A stretch of 64,000 nt of DNA from contig OZ176052.1 in NCBI GenBank assembly GCA_964247055.1, positions 14,260,001-14,324,000 of the forward strand, given 5' to 3'. Under the pieces are notes generated by a model that searched no databases, was not told the origin of the DNA, and worked only from the letters and a program-made list of their open reading frames with translations. Shown in pieces: positions 10,051-24,520 of this stretch; within the stretch, counting starts at the first letter, position 1; each line of letters begins with the position of its first letter. This DNA comes from Paragordius varius (Eukaryota; Nematomorpha). The translations under genes and the position numbers were made by a program.

Positions 10051-13000
10051 ATCAAATTTGGATTTTAGGTAGCCATTTTTATTTTTAAAATCGTATAAAA
10101 TAAATTTTTTAAATATTTAAAAATTCATAAAAATTACATTTATACTCCGATCTCGAAAATATTTGGGGTGATGATGGAACTACCATAGGGCTACCCAAAA
10201 AAAATTATAGTGACATCACCTGATCAAATTTGGATTTTAGGTAGCCATTTTTATTTTTAAAATCGTATAAAATAAATTTTTTAAATATTTAAAAAATTCA
10301 TAAAAATTACATTTATAGTCCGATCACAATATTTGGGGTGATGATGGAACTACCATAGGGCTACCCAAAAAAAATTATAGTGACATCACCTGATCAAATT
10401 TGTATTTTAGGTAGCCATTTTTATTTTTAAAATCGTATAAAATAAATTTTTTAAATATTTAAAAAATTCATAAAAATTACATTTATAGTCCGATCCCCAA
10501 AATATTTGAGGTGATGATGGAACAACCATAGGGCTACGCAAAAAAAATTATGGCGACATCACCTGATCAAATTTGGATTTTAGGTAGCCATTTTTATTTT
10601 TAAAATCGTATAAAATAAATTTTTTAAATATTTAAAAAATTCAAAAAAATTACATTTATACTCCGATCTCGAAAATATTTGGGGTGATGATGGAACTATT
10701 ATAGGGCTACCTAAAAAAAATTATGGCGACATCACCTGATCAAATTTGGATTTTAGGTAGCCATTTTTATTTTAAAAATCGTCTAAAATAAATTTTTTAA
10801 ATATTTAAAAAATTCATAAAAATTACATTTATACTCCGATCTCGAAAATATTTGGGGTGATGATGGAACTACCATAGGGCTACCCAAAAAAAATTATGGC
10901 GACATCACCTGATCAAATTTGGATTTTAGGTAGCCATTTTTATTTTTAAAATCGTATAAAATAAATTTTTTAAATATTTAAAAAATTCATAAAAATTACA
11001 TTTATAGTCCGATCACAATATTTGGGGTGATGATGGAACTACCATAGGGCTACCCAAAAAAAATTATAGTGACATCACCTGATCAAATTTGGATTTTAGG
11101 TAGCCATTTTTATTTTTAAAATCGTATAAAATAAATTTTTTAAATATTTAAAAAATTCATAAAAATTACATTTATAGTCCGATCCCCAAAATATTTGGGG
11201 TGATGATGGAACAACCATAGGGCTACGCAAAAAAATTTATGGCGACATCACCTGATCAAATTTGGATTTTAGGTAGCCATTTTTATTTTTAAAATCGTAT
11301 AAAATAAATTTTTTAAATATTTAAAAAATTCATAAAAATTACATTTATACTCCGATCTCGAAAATATTTGGGGTGATGATGGAACTACCATAGGGCTACC
11401 CAAAAAAAATTATAGTGACATCACCTGATCAAATTTGGATTTTAGGTAACCATTTTTATTTTTAATATCGTATAAAATAAATTTTTAAAATATTTAAAAA
11501 ATTCATAAAAATTACATTTATAGTCCGATCACAATATTTGGGGTGATGATGGAACTACCATAGGGCTACCCAAAAAAAATTATGGCGACATCACCTGATC
11601 AAATTTGGATTTTAGGTAGCCATTTTTATTTTTAAAATCGTATAAAATAAATTAAATGTTTAAAAAATTCATAAAAATTACATTTATAGTCCGATCCCCA
11701 AAATATTTGGGGATGGAATTACCATAGGGCTACCCAAAAAAAATTATGGTGACATCACCTGATCAAATTTGGATTTTAGGTAGCCATTTTTATTTTTAAA
11801 ATCGTATAAAATAAATTTTTTAAATATTTAAAAAATTCATAAAAATTACATTTATACTCCGATCTCGAAAATATTTGGGGTGATGATGGAACTACCATAG
11901 GGCTACCCAAAAAAAATTATAGTGACATCACCTGATCAAATTTGGATTTTAGGTAGCCATTTTTATTTTAAAAATCGTCTAAAATAAATTTTTTAAATAT
12001 TTAAAAAATTCAAAAAAATTACATTTATACTCCGACCTCGAAAATATTTGGGGTGATGATGGAACTACCATAGGGCTACCCAAAAAAAATTATGGCGACA
12101 TCACCTGATCAAATTTGGATTTTAGGTAGCCATTTTTATTTTTAAAATCGTATAAAATAAATTTTTTAAATATTTAAAAATTCATAAAAATTACATTTAT
12201 ACTCCGATCTCGAAAATATTTGGGGTGATGATGGAACTACCATAGGGCTACCCAAAAAAAATTATAGTGACATCACCTGATCAAATTTGGATTTTAGGTA
12301 GCCATTTTTATTTTTAAAATCGTATAAAATAAATTTTTTAAATATTTAAAAAATTCATAAAAATTACATTTATAGTCCGATCACAATATTTGGGGTGATG
12401 ATGGAACTACCATAGGGCTACCCAAAAAAAATTATACTGACATCACCTGATCAAATTTGGATTTTAGGTAGCCATTTTTATTTTTAAAATCGTATAAAAT
12501 AAATTTTTTAAATATTTAAAAAATTCATAAAAATTACATTTATAGTCCGATCCCCAAAATATTTGAGGTGATGATGGAACAACCATAGGGCTACGCAAAA
12601 AAAATTATGGCGACATCACCTGATCAAATTTGGATTTTAGGTAGCCATTTTTATTTTTAAAATCGTATAAAATAAATTTTTTAAATATTTAAAAAATTCA
12701 AAAAAATTACATTTATACTCCGATCTCGAAAATATTTGGGGTGATGATGGAACTATTATAGGGCTACCTAAAAAAAATTATGGCGACATCACCTGATCAA
12801 ATTTGGATTTTAGGTAGCCATTTTTATTTTTAAAATCGTATAAAATAAATTTTTTAAATATTTAAAAAATTCATAAAAATTACATTTATACTCCGATCTC
12901 GAAAATATTTGGGGTGATGATGGAACTACCATAGGGCTACCCAAAAAAAATTATAGTGACATCACCTGATCAAATTTGGATTTTAGGTAGCCATTTTTAT

Positions 13001-14010
13001 TTTTAAAATCGTATAAAATAAATTTTTTAAATATTTAAAAAATTCATAAAAATTACATTTATAGTCCGATCACAATATTTGGGGTGATGATGGAACTACC
13101 ATAGGGCTACCCAAAAAAAATTATAGTGACATCACCTGATCAAATTTGGATTTTAGGTAGCCATTTTTATTTTTAAAATCGTATAAAATAAATTTTTTAA
13201 ATATTTAAAAAATTCATAAAAATTACATTTATAGTCCGATCCCCAAAATATTTGGGGTGATGATGGAACAACCATAGGGCTACGCAAAAAAAATTATGGC
13301 GACATCACCTGATCAAATTTGGATTTTAGGTAGCCATTTTTATTTTTAAAATCGTATAAAATAAATTTTTTAAATATTTAAAAAATTCATAAAAATTACA
13401 TTTATACTCCGATCTCGAAAATATTTGGGGTGATGATGGAACTACCATAGGGCTACCCAAAAAAAATTATAGTGACATCACCTGATCAAATTTGGATTTT
13501 AGGTAACCATTTTTATTTTTAATATCGTATAAAATAAATTTTTAAAATATTTAAAAAATTCATAAAAATTACATTTATAGTCCGATCACAATATTTGGGG
13601 TGATGATGGAACTACCATAGGGCTACCCAAAAAAAATTATGGCGACATCACCTGATCAAATTTGGATTTTAGGTAGCCATTTTTATTTTTAAAATCGTAT
13701 AAAATAAATTAAATGTTTAAAAAATTCATAAAAATTACATTTATAGTCCGATCCCCAAAATATTTGGGGATGGAATTACCATAGGGCTACCCAAAAAAAA
13801 TTATGGTGACATCACCTGATCAAATTTGGATTTTAGGTAGCCATTTTTATTTTTAAAATCGTATAAAATAAATTTTTTAAATATTTAAAAAATTCATAAA
13901 AATTACATTTATACTCCGATCTCGAAAATATTTGGGGTGATGATGGAACTACCATAGGGCTACCCAAAAAAAATTATAGTGACATCACCTGATCAAATTT
14001 GGATTTTAGG
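10050..14010 (+). repeat. 2,057-bp tandem HOR (12 monomers), about 1.9 copies
   Basis: Markers repeat at exactly 2,057 bp: aatatttaaaaattc at 10112 and 12169, atcacaat at 10323 and 12380, 11012 and 13069, 11528 and 13585, and attaaatg at 11651 and 13708. The distinctive monomer with aactattatagggctac is at about 10694 and 12751, and the gtaaccatt variant at about 11448 and 13505. The period ends near 11.96/14.01 kb, where cgtctaaaat in one copy meets gtaacc and aatatcg in the other. Copies differ by single bases (for example cgtctaaaat at 10780 in copy 1 only), so they are recent but not identical. Confidence 0.9.
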
Positions 14011-14849
14011 TAACCATTTTTATTTTTAATATCGTATAAAATAAATTTTTTAAATATTTAAAAAATTCATAAAAATTACATTTATAGTCCGATCCCCAAA
14101 ATATTTGGGGTGATGATGGAACTACCATAGGGCTACCCAAAAAAAATTATAGTGACATCACCTGATCAAATTTGGATTTTAGGTAGCCATTTTTATTTTT
14201 AAAATCGTATAAAATAAATTTTTTAAATATTTAAAAAATTCAAAAAAATTACATTTATACTCCGATCTCGAAAATATTTAAGGTGATGATGGAACTACCA
14301 TAGGGGTACCCAAAAAAAATTATGGCGACATCACCTGATCAAATTTGGATTTTAGGTAGCCATTTTTATTTTTAAAATCGTATAAAATAAATTTTTTAAA
14401 TGTTTAAAAAATTCATAAAAATTACATTTATAGTCCGATCCCCAAAATATTTGGGGTGATGATGGAATTACCATAGGGCTACCCAAAAAAATTATGGTGA
14501 CATCACCTAATCAAATTTGGATTTTAGGTAGCCATTTTTATTTTTAAAATCGTATAAAATAAATTTTTTAAATATTTAAAAAATTCATAAAAATTACATT
14601 TATACTCCGATCTCGAAAATATTTGGGGTGATGATGGAACTACCATAGGGCTACCCAAAAAAAATTATATTGACATCACCTGATCAAATTTGGATTTTAG
14701 GTAACCATTTTTATTTTTAATATCGTATAAAATAAATTTTTTAAATATTTAAAAAATTCATAAAAATTACATTTATAGTCCGATCCCCAAAATATTTGGG
14801 GTGATGATGAAACTACCATAGGGCTACCCAAAAAAAATTATAGTGACAT

Positions 14850-17800
14850 CACCTGATCAAATTTGGATTTTAGGTAGCCATTTTTATTTTTAAAATCGTA
14901 TAAAATAAATTTTTAAAATATTTAAAAAATTCATAAAAATTACATTTATAGTCCGATCCCCAAAATATTTGGGGTGATGATGGAACTACCATAGGGCTAC
15001 CCATAAAAAATATGGTGACATCACCTGATCAAATTTGGATTTTAGGTAGCCATTTTTATTTTTAAAATCGTATAAAATAAATTTTTTAAATATTTAAAAA
15101 ATTCATAAAAATTACATTTATACTCCGATCTCGAAAATATTTGGGGTGATGATGGAACTACCATAGGGCTACCCAAAAAAAATTATAGTGACATCACCTG
15201 ATCAAATTTGGATTTTAGGCAGCCATTTTTATTTTTAAAATCGTATAAAATAAATTTTTTAAATATTTAAAAAATTCATAAAAATTACATTTATAGTCCG
15301 ATCCCCAAAATATTTGAGGTGATGATGGAACAACCATAGGGCTACGCAAAAAAAATTATGGCGACATCACCTGATCAAATTTGGATTTTAGGTAGCCATT
15401 TTTATTTTTAAAATCGTAAAAAATAAATTTTTTAAATATTTAAAAAATTGAAAAAAATTACATTTATACTCCGATCTCGAAAATATTTGGGGTGATGATG
15501 GAACTACCATAGGGCTACCCAAAAAAAATTATGGCGACATCACCTGATCAAATTTGGATTTTAGGTAGCCATTTTTATTTTTAAAATCGTATAAAATAAA
15601 TTTTTTAAATAATTAAAAAATTCATAAAAATTACATTTATACTCCGATCTCGAAAATATTTGGGGTGATGATGGAACTACCATAGGCCTACCCAAGAAAA
15701 ATTATAGTGACATCACCTGATCAAATTTGGATTTTAGGTAGCCATTTTTATTTTTAAAATCGTATAAAATAAATTTTTTAAATATTTAAAAAATTCATAA
15801 AAATTACATTTATAGTCCGATCCCCAAAATATTTGGGGTGATGATGGAATTACCATAGGGCTACCCAAAAAAAATTATGGTGACATCACCTGATCAAATT
15901 TGGATTTTAGGTAGCCATTTTTATTTTTAATATCGTATAAAATAAATTTTTTAAATATTTAAAAAATTCATAAAAATTACATTTATAGTCCGATCCACAA
16001 AATATTTGAGGTGATGATGGAACAACCATAGGGCTACGCAAAAAAAATTATGGCGACATCACCTGATCAAATTTGGATTTTAGGTAGCCATTTTTATTTT
16101 TAAAATCGTATAAAATAAATTTTTTAAATATTTAAAAAATTCAAAAAAATTACATTTATACTCCGATCTCGAAAATATTTGGGGTGATGATGGAACTACC
16201 ATAGGGCTACCCAAAAAAAATTATGGCGACATCACCTGATCAAATTTGGATTTTAGGTAGCCATTTTTATTTTTAAAATCGTATAAAATAAATTTTTAAA
16301 ATATTTAAAAAATTCATAAAAATTACATTTATAGTCCGATCCCCAAAATATTTGGGGTGATGATGGAACTACCATAGGGCTACCCAAAAAAAATATGGTG
16401 ACATCACCTGATCAAATTTGGATTTTAGGTAGCCATTTTTATTTTTAAAATCGTATAAAATAAATTTTTTAAATATTTAAAAAATTCATAAAAATTACAT
16501 TTATACTCCGATCTCGAAAATATTTGGGGTGATGATGGAACTACCATAGGGCTACCCAAAAAAAATTATAGTGACATCACCTGATCAAATTTGGATTTTA
16601 GGTAGCCATTTTTATTTTTAAAATCGTATAAAATAAATTTTTTAAATATTTAAAAAATTCATAAAAATTACATTTATAGTCCGATCCCCAAAATATTTGA
16701 GGTGATGATGGAACAACCATAGGGCTACGCAAAAAAAATTATGGCGACATCACCTGATCAAATTTGGATTTTAGGTAGCCATTTTTATTTTTAAAATCGT
16801 AAAAAATAAATTTTTTAAATATTTAAAAAATTCAAAAAAATTACATTTATACTCCGATCTCGAAAATATTTGGGGTGATGATGGAACTACCATAGGGCTA
16901 CCCAAAAAAAATTATGGCGACATCACCTGATCAAATTTGGATTTTAGGTAGCCATTTTTATTTTTAAAATCGTATAAAATAAATTTTTTAAATAATTAAA
17001 AAATTCATAAAAATTACATTTATACTCCGATCTCGAAAATATTTGGGGTGATGATGGAACTACCATAGGCCTACCCAAGAAAAATTATAGTGACATCACC
17101 TGATCAAATTTGGATTTTAGGTAGCCATTTTTATTTTTAAAATCGTATAAAATAAATTTTTTAAATATTTAAAAAATTCATAAAAATTACATTTATAGTC
17201 CGATCCCCAAAATATTTGGGGTGATGATGGAATTACCATAGGGCTACCCAAAAAAAATTATGGTGACATCACCTGATCAAATTTGGATTTTAGGTAGCCA
17301 TTTTTATTTTTAATATCGTATAAAATAAATTTTTTAAATATTTAAAAAATTCATAAAAATTACATTTATAGTCCGATCCACAAAATATTTGAGGTGATGA
17401 TGGAACAACCATAGGGCTACGCAAAAAAAATTATGGCGACATCACCTGATCAAATTTGGATTTTAGGTAGCCATTTTTATTTTTAAAATCGTATAAAATA
17501 AATTTTTTAAATATTTAAAAAATTCAAAAAAATTACATTTATACTCCGATCTCGAAAATATTTGGGGTGATGATGGAACTACCATAGGGCTACCCAAAAA
17601 AAATTATGGCGACATCACCTGATCAAATTTGGATTTTAGGTAGCCATTTTTATTTTTAAAATCGTATAAAATAAATTTTTTAAATATTTAAAAAATTCAT
17701 AAAAATTACATTTATACTCCGATCTCGAAAATATTTGGGGTGATGATGGAACTACCATAGGGCTACCCAAAAAAAATTATAGTGACATCACCTGATCAAA

Positions 17801-19750
17801 TTTGGATTTTAGGTAGCCATTTTTATTTTTAAAATCGTATAAAATAAATTTTTAAATATTTAAAAAATTCATAAAAATTACATTTATACTCCGATCTCGA
17901 AAATATTTGGGGTGATGATGGAACTACCATAGGGCTACCCAAAAAAAATTATAGTGACATTACCTGATCAAATTTGGATTTTAGGTAGCCATTTTTATTT
18001 TTAAAATCGTATAAAATAAATTTTTTAAATATTTAAAAAATTCATAAAAATTACATTTATAGTCCGATCCCCAAAATATTTGAGGTGATGATGGAACAAC
18101 CATAGGGCTACGCAAAAAAAATTATGGCGACATCACCTGATCAAATTTGGATTTTAGGTAGCCATTTTTATTTTTAAAATCGTAAAAAATAAATTTTTTA
18201 AATATTTAAAAAATTCAAAAAAATTACATTTATACTCCGATCTCGAAAATATTTGGGGTGATGATGGAACTACCATAGGGCTACCCAAAAAAAATTATGG
18301 CGACATCACCTGATCCAATTTGGATTTTAGGTAGCCATTTTTATTTTTAAAATCGTATAAAATAAATTTTTTAAATATTTAAAAAATTCATAAAAATTAC
18401 ATTTATACTCCGATCTCGAAAATATTTGGGGTGATGATGGAACTACCATAGGCCTACCCAAGAAAAATTATAGTGCATCACCTGATCAAATTTGGATTTT
18501 AGGTAGCCATTTTTATTTTTAAAATCGTATAAAATAAATTTTTTAAATATTTAAAAAATTCATAAAAATTACATTTATAGTCCGATCCCCAAAATATTTG
18601 GGGTGATGATGGAATTACCATAGGGCTACCCAAAAAAAATTATGGTGACATCACCTGATCAAATTTGGATTTTAGGTAGCCATTTTTATTTTTAATATCG
18701 TATAAAATAAATTTTTTAAATATTTAAAAAATTCATAAAAATTACATTTATAGTCCGATCCACAAAATATTTGAGGTGATGATGGAACAACCATAGGGCT
18801 ACGCAAAAAAAATTATGGCGACATCACCTGATCAAATTTGGATTTTAGGTAGCCATTTTTATTTTTAAAATCGTATAAAATAAATTTTTTAAATATTTAA
18901 AAAATTCAAAAAAATTACATTTATACTCCGATCTCGAAAATATTTGGGGTGATGATGGAACTACCATAGGGCTACCCAAAAAAAATTATGGCGACATCAC
19001 CTGATCAAATTTGGATTTTAGGTAGCCATTTTTATTTTTAAAATCGTATAAAATAAATTTTTTAAATATTTAAAAAATTCATAAAAATTACATTTATACT
19101 CCGATCTCGAAAATATTTGGGGTGATGATGGAACTATGATAGGGCTACCCAAAAAAAATTATAGTGACATCACCTGATCAAATTTGGATTTTAGGTAGCC
19201 ATTTTTATTTTTAAAATCGTATAAAATAAATTTTTTAAATATTTAAAAAATTCATAAAAATTACATTTATACTCCGATCTCGAAAATATTTGGGGTGATG
19301 ATGGAACTACCATAGGGCTACCCAAAAAAAATTATAGTGACATCACCTGATCAAATTTGGATTTTAGGTAGCCATTTTTATTTTTAAAATCGTATAAAAT
19401 AAATTTTTTAAATATTTAAAAAATTCATAAAAATTACATTTATAGTCCGATCCCCAAAATATTTGGGGTGATGATGGAACTACCATAGGGCTACCCAAAA
19501 AAAATTATAGTGACATCATCTGATCAAATTTGGATTTTAGGTAGCCATTTTTATTTTTAAAATCGTAAAAAATAAATTTTTTAAATATTTAAAAAATTCA
19601 AACAAATTACATTTATACTCCGATCTCGAAAATATTTGGGGTGATGATGGAACTACCATAGGGCTACCCAAAAAAAATTATGGCGACATCACCTGATCAA
19701 ATTTGGATTTTAGGTAGCCATTTTTATTTTTAAAATCGTATAAAATAAAT
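14850..19750 (+). repeat. 1,383-bp tandem HOR (8 monomers), about 3.5 copies
   Basis: The marker cgtaaaaaat lies at 15415, 16798, 18181 and 19564, each 1,383 bp apart. The marker cataggcctacccaag lies at 15681, 17064 and 18447, and gatccacaaaat at 15995, 17378 and 18760. The word aatttttaaaata at 14908 and 16291 extends the period leftwards. Individual positions vary between copies: a gaaaaaaatt variant occurs only at 15450 in this block, and a 1-bp deletion gives tagtgcatcacc near 18472. Class C monomers (gaggtg, aacaacc, ctacgc, ggcgac) sit at fixed places in the unit. Confidence 0.88.
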
Positions 19751-20389
19751 TTTTTAAATGTTTAAAAAATTCATAAAAATTACATTTATAGTCCGATCCA
19801 CAAAATATTTGGGGTGATGATGGAATTACCATAGGGCTACCCAAAAAAATTATGGTGACATCACCTGATCAAATTTGGATTTTATGTAGCCATTTTTATT
19901 TTTAAAATCGTATAAAATAAATTTTTTAAATATTTAAAAAATTCATAAAAATTACATTTATAGTCCGATCCCCAAAATATTTGGGGTGATGATGGAACAA
20001 CCATAGGGCTACGCAAAAAAAATTATGGCGACATCACCTGATCAAATTTGGATTTTAGGTAGCCATTTTTATTTTTAAAATCGTATAAAATAAATTTTTT
20101 AAATATTTAAAAAATTCAAAAAAATTACATTTATACTCCGATCTCGAAATTATTTGGGGTGATGATGGAACTACCATAGGGCTACCCAAAAAAATTATGG
20201 CGACATCACCTGATCAAATTTGGATTTTAGGTAGCCATTTTTATTTTTAAAATCGTATAAAATAAATTTTTTAAATGTTTAAAAAATTCATAAAAATTAC
20301 ATTTATAGTCCGATCCCCAAAATATTTGGGGTGATGATGGAATTACCATAGGGCTACCCAAAAAAAATTATGGTGACATCACCTGATCA

Positions 20390-21960
20390 AATTTGGATTT
20401 TAGGTAGCCATTTTTATTTTTAAAATCGTATAAAATAAATTTTTTAAATATTTAAAAAATTCATAAAAATTACATTTATACTCCGATCTCGAAAATATTT
20501 GGGGTGATGATGGAACTACCATAGGGCTACCCAAAAAAAATTATAGTGACATCACCTGATCAAATTTGGATTTTAGGTAACCATTTTTATTTTTAATATC
20601 GTATAAAATAAATTTTTAAAATATTTAAAAAATTCATAAAAATTACATTTATAGTCCGATCACAATATTTGGGGTGATGATGGAACTACCATAGGGCTAC
20701 CCAAAAAAAATTATGGCGACATCACCTGATCAAATTTGGATTTTAGGTAGCCATTTTTATTTTTAAAATCGTATAAAATAAATTAAATGTTTAAAAAATT
20801 CATAAAAATTACATTTATAGTCCGATCCCCAAAATATTTGTGGATGGAATTACCATAGGGCTACCCAAAAAAAATTATGGTGACATCACCTGATCAAATT
20901 TGGATTTTAGGTAGCCATTTTTATTTTTAAAATCGTATAAAATAAATTTTTTAAATATTTAAAAAATTCATAAAAATTACATTTATACTCCGATCTCGAA
21001 AATATTTGGGGTGATGATGGAACTACCATAGGGCTACCCAAAAAAAATTATAGTGACATCACCTGATCAAATTTGGATTTTAGGTAACCATTTTTATTTT
21101 TAATATCGTATAAAATAAATTTTTTAAATATTTAAAAAATTCATAAAAATTACATTTATAGTCCGATCCCCAAAATATTTGGGGTGATGATGGAACTACC
21201 ATAGGGCTACCCAAAAAAAATTATAGTGACATCACCTGATCAAATTTGGATTTTAGGTAGCCATTTTTATTTTTAAAATCGTATAAAATAAATTTTTTAA
21301 ATATTTAAAAAATTCAAAAAAATTACATTTATACTCCGATCTCGAAAATATTTAAGGTGATGATGGAACTACCATAGGGGTACCCAAAAAAAATTATGGC
21401 GACATCACCTGATCAAATTTGGATTTTACGTAGCCATTTTTATTTTTAAAATCGTATAAAATAAATTTTTTAAATGTTTAAAAAATTCATAAAAATTACA
21501 TTTATAGTCCGATTTCCAAAATATTTGGGGTGATGATGGAATTACCATAGGGCTACCCAAAAAAATTATGGTGACATCACCTAATCAAATTTGGATTTTA
21601 GGTAGCCATTTTTATTTTTAAAATCGTATAAAATAAATTTTTTAAATATTTAAAAAATTCATAAAAATTACATTTATACTCCGATCTCGAAAATATTTGG
21701 GGTGATGATGGAACTACCATAGGGCTACCCAAAAAAAATTATATTGACATCACCTGATCAAATTTGGATTTTAGGTAACCATTTTTATTTTTAATATCGT
21801 ATAAAATAAATTTTTTAAATATTTAAAAAATTCATAAAAATTACATTTATAGTCCGATCCCCAAAATATTTGGGGTGATGATGAAACTACCATAGGGCTA
21901 CCCAAAAAAAATTATAGTGACATCACCTGATCAAATTTGGATTTTAGGTAGCCATTTTTA
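20390..21960 (+). repeat. 1.6-kb copy of 13.32-14.89 kb
   Basis: A constant 7,074-bp offset joins atcacaat (13585 and 20659), attaaatg (13708 and 20782), taaggtg (14279 and 21353) and atgaaact (14807 and 21881). Homology starts near 13.32/20.39 kb, after the first segment's aacaacc monomer diverges from aattacc, and ends near 14.89/21.96 kb. The segment includes the gatggaattacc monomer with the 5-bp loss tttggggatgg (about 11.70, 13.76 and, as tttgtggatgg, 20.84 kb). Confidence 0.82.
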
Positions 21961-24520
21961 TTTTAAAAATCGTCTAAAATAAATTTTTTAAATATTTAAA
22001 AAATTCAAAAAAATTACATTTATACTCCGATCTCGAAAATATTTGGGGTGATGATGGAACTACCATAGGGCTACCCAAAAAAAATTATGGCGACATCACC
22101 TGATCAAATTTGGATTTTAGGTAGCCATTTTTATTTTTAAAATCGTATAAAATAAATTTTTTAAATATTTAAAAATTCATAAAAATTACATTTATACTCC
22201 GATCTCGAAAATATTTGGGGTGATGATGGAACTACCATAGGGCTACCCAAAAAAAATTATAGTGACATCACCTGATCAAATTTGGATTTTAGGTAGCCAT
22301 TTTTATTTTTAAAATCGTATAAAATAAATTTTTTAAATATTTAAAAAATTCAAAAAAATTACATTTATACTCCGATCTCGAAAATATTTAAGGTGATGAT
22401 GGAACTACCATAGGGGTACCCAAAAAAAATTATGGCGACATCACCTGATCAAATTTGGATTTTACGTAGCCATTTTTATTTTTAAAATCGTATAAAATAA
22501 ATTTTTTAAATGTTTAAAAAATTCATAAAAATTACATTTATAGTCCGATTTCCAAAATATTTGGGGTGATGATGGAATTACCATAGGGCTACCCAAAAAA
22601 ATTATGGTGACATCACCTGATCAAATTTGGATTTTAGGTAGCCATTTTTATTTTTAAAATCGTATAAAATAAATTTTTTAAATATTTAAAAAATTCAAAA
22701 AAATTACATTTATACTCCGATCTCGAAAATATTTAAGGTGATGATGGAACTACCATAGGGGTACCCAAAAAAAATTATGGCGACATCACCTGATCAAATT
22801 TGGATTTTACGTAGCCATTTTTATTTTTAAAATCGTATAAAATAAATTTTTTAAATGTTTAAAAAATTCATAAAAATTACATTTATAGTCCGATTTCCAA
22901 AATATTTGGGGTGATGATGGAATTACCATAGGGCTACCCAAAAAAATTATGGTGACATCACCTAATCAAATTTGGATTTTAGGTAGCCATTTTTATTTTT
23001 AAAATCGTATAAAATAAATTTTTTAAATATTTAAAAAATTCATAAAAATTACATTTATACTCCGATCTCGAAAATATTTGGGGTGATGATGGAACTACCA
23101 TAGGGCTACCCAAAAAAAATTATATTGACATCACCTGATCAAATTTGGATTTTAGGTAACCATTTTTATTTTTAATATCGTATAAAATAAATTTTTTAAA
23201 TATTTAAAAAATTCATAAAAATTACATTTATAGTCCGATCCCCAAAATATTTGGGGTGATGATGAAACTACCATAGGGCTACCCAAAAAAAATTATAGTG
23301 ACATCACCTGATCAAATTTGGATTTTAGGTAGCCATTTTTATTTTAAAAATCGTCTAAAATAAATTTTTTAAATATTTAAAAAATTCAAAAAAATTACAT
23401 TTATACTCCGATCTCGAAAATATTTGGGGTGATGATGGAACTACCATAGGGCTACCCAAAAAAAATTATGGCGACATCACCTGATCAAATTTGGATTTTA
23501 GGTAGCCATTTTTATTTTTAAAATCGTATAAAATAAATTTTTTAAATATTTAAAAATTCATAAAAATTACATTTATACTCCGATCTCGAAAATATTTGGG
23601 GTGATGATGGAACTACCATAGGGCTACCCAAAAAAAATTATAGTGACATCACCTGATCAAATTTGGATTTTAGGTAGCCATTTTTATTTTTAAAATCGTA
23701 TAAAATAAATTTTTTAAATATTTAAAAAATTCAAAAAAATTACATTTATACTCCGATCTCGAAAATATTTAAGGTGATGATGGAACTACCATAGGGGTAC
23801 CCAAAAAAAATTATGGCGACATCACCTGATCAAATTTGGATTTTACGTAGCCATTTTTATTTTTAAAATCGTATAAAATAAATTTTTTAAATGTTTAAAA
23901 AATTCATAAAAATTACATTTATAGTCCGATTTCCAAAATATTTGGGGTGATGATGGAATTACCATAGGGCTACCCAAAAAAATTATGGTGACATCACCTA
24001 ATCAAATTTGGATTTTAGGTAGCCATTTTTATTTTTAAAATCGTATAAAATAAATTTTTTAAATATTTAAAAAATTCATAAAAATTACATTTATACTCCG
24101 ATCTCGAAAATATTTGGGGTGATGATGGAACTACCATAGGGCTACCCAAAAAAAATTATATTGACATCACCTGATCAAATTTGGATTTTAGGTAACCATT
24201 TTTATTTTTAATATCGTATAAAATAAATTTTTTAAATATTTAAAAAATTCATAAAAATTACATTTATAGTCCGATCCCCAAAATATTTGGGGTGATGATG
24301 AAACTACCATAGGGCTACCCAAAAAAAATTATAGTGACATCACCTGATCAAATTTGGATTTTAGGTAGCCATTTTTATTTTAAAAATCGTCTAAAATAAA
24401 TTTTTTAAATATTTAAAAAATTCAAAAAAATTACATTTATACTCCGATCTCGAAAATATTTGGGGTGATGATGGAACTACCATAGGGCTACCCAAAAAAA
24501 ATTATGGCGACATCACCTGA
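21350..24520 (+). repeat. 1,036-bp tandem HOR (6 monomers) with a truncated 2-monomer unit
   Basis: The marker taaggtg with ataggggtaccc occurs at 21353, 22389, 22734 and 23770, spacings of 1,036, 345 and 1,036 bp. The marker gatttccaaa occurs at 21511, 22548, 22892 and 23928 with the same rhythm, and cgtctaaaat at about 21971, 23352 and 24388. The unit is therefore six monomers. One copy, at 22.39-22.73 kb, is cut to two monomers. The tatattgac variant marks each full unit. The right edge merges with block L', whose first monomer also fits this unit, so the junction cannot be placed more exactly than about 24.46-24.58 kb. Confidence 0.85.

Larger units (their letters stand above)
10050..19950 (+). 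repeat. Block L: 9.9-kb composite HOR block, first copy
   Basis: This block is matched by 24.52-33.73 kb. Constant 14,469-bp offsets join atcacaat at 10323 and 24792, and at 11012 and 25481; cgacctcg at 12033 and 26502; attaaatg at 11651 and 26120 and at 13708 and 28177; taaggtg at 14279 and 28748; cctaatc at 14506 and 28975. Beyond 14.65 kb the offset falls to 13,951 bp and then to about 13,780 bp because the second copy lacks three monomers and then one. The left edge lies between 9990 and 10112, the right edge near 19.95 kb. Inside are a 12-mer HOR and an 8-mer HOR, listed separately. Confidence 0.88.
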
